Shown here in pieces: positions 63,652 to 63,845 of a stretch of 63,845 bases of DNA; the stretch's first letter is position 1; every line of letters begins with the position of its first letter. Under the pieces are notes generated by a model, which had not been told where the DNA came from, made no database searches, and was given only the letters and a program-made list of their open reading frames with translations. Location of the stretch: NCBI RefSeq assembly GCF_014650695.1, contig NZ_BMVL01000004.1, positions 577,094 through 640,938 of the forward strand. Direction: 5' to 3'. The stretch comes from Streptomyces avidinii. Lineage in GTDB: Bacteria; Actinomycetota; Actinomycetes; Streptomycetales; Streptomycetaceae. A program made the position numbers and the translations under genes.

Positions 63652-63845
63652 GCAAGAAGACCCCGCACAGTGATCACTGTGCGCCGGGCAGCCGGCATAT
63701 CGATCCGTACGAGTACGCGTCGGTGTTCGGTCCGCGGGCCGGGGACCGGGTGCGGCTCGGCGATTCCGGGCTGACCGTGCGCGTCGAGTACGACGCCCAG
63801 CGGCCGGGGGACGAGTTCCTGGCGGGTTTCGGGAAGACGGCGCGT
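63648..63845 (+). CDS. ureC: Urease alpha (catalytic) subunit, 3' truncated by window end
   Basis: The GTG at 63648 overlaps the ureAB stop. The first 66 codons are visible. After a short extension (SKKTPHSDHCAPGSRH), DPYEYASVFGPRAGDRVRLG and EYDAQRPGDEFLAGFGKTAR are standard UreC N-terminal sequence. The nickel ligands lie beyond the window. The extension holds a 20-bp perfect DNA palindrome. Confidence 0.92.
   Translation, partial: MSKKTPHSDHCAPGSRHIDPYEYASVFGPRAGDRVRLGDSGLTVRVEYDAQRPGDEFLAGFGKTAR
63664..63683. promoter_or_regulatory. Perfect 20-bp palindrome inside the first codons of ureC
   Basis: CGCACAGTGATCACTGTGCG equals its own reverse complement and encodes PHSDHCA within the ureC N-terminal extension. 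It could be an operator inside the operon or, lacking a loop, a weak RNA structure that affects ureC translation. Confidence 0.5.

Overview
The window is a stretch of actinomycete chromosome, almost certainly Streptomyces. The DNA is very GC-rich with strong third-position GC bias. Diagnostic features are a complete conservon (cvnABCD), a ydaO-type riboswitch in front of a LysM/M23 cell-wall hydrolase, a monomeric isocitrate dehydrogenase, an N-terminally extended GAPDH, a GH46 chitosanase, and many GTG/TTG or apparently leaderless starts. Species cannot be named from sequence alone.

Layout. 1-11.6 kb: a truncated aminotransferase, a tyrosine phosphatase, the riboswitch-controlled peptidase, a GDSL hydrolase, a metallo-beta-lactamase-fold hydrolase, the conservon with an attached GAF protein, a MmcQ/YjbR protein and a membrane acyltransferase. 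11.6-17.2 kb: tRNA-Pro(GGG), an IclR regulator, and an unusual three-gene unit made of a 29-residue hydrophobic peptide, a PaaK-type adenylating enzyme and a membrane protein with presenilin-like YD...GxGD motifs; a phospholipase D-like enzyme follows. 17.3-42.3 kb: mostly core metabolism and transport (gap, MFS transporters, an argO/argP-like pair, corA, chitosanase, idh, GH71 glucanase, cobF, lutABC), with a decayed formylglycine-generating-enzyme relic at 31.9-32.3 kb. A second, identical tRNA-Pro(GGG) lies at 42.3 kb.

42.6-56.1 kb is a probable defence island. A methyltransferase-like protein with a degenerate catalytic motif and a soluble Ser/Thr kinase converge. Divergent from the kinase is a tightly packed four-gene operon: a Cas4/AddB-like cysteine-cluster nuclease, a zinc-ribbon PD-(D/E)XK endonuclease, a DinG-like helicase and a 1024-residue protein read as a pPIWI-RE. 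The last three match the predicted pPIWI-RE three-gene island; the extra nuclease, kinase and MTase-like neighbours make this an extended form.

56.1-63.8 kb: a DUF4436 membrane protein, an exported agmatine-deiminase-family lipoprotein, two paralogous TetR regulators, a membrane Ser/Thr kinase, a broken second deiminase and the start of a urease operon (ureAB fusion, ureC). Four copies of one inverted repeat (best copy TTGACTGAATTTTCAGTCAA) sit upstream of these genes and suggest one small TetR regulon linking guanidino/amine breakdown with urease.

The two most notable candidates are the peptide/adenylase/GxGD-protease unit (12959-15453) and the extended pPIWI-RE island (42659-56055). All family calls were made by eye from motifs; no database search was run.
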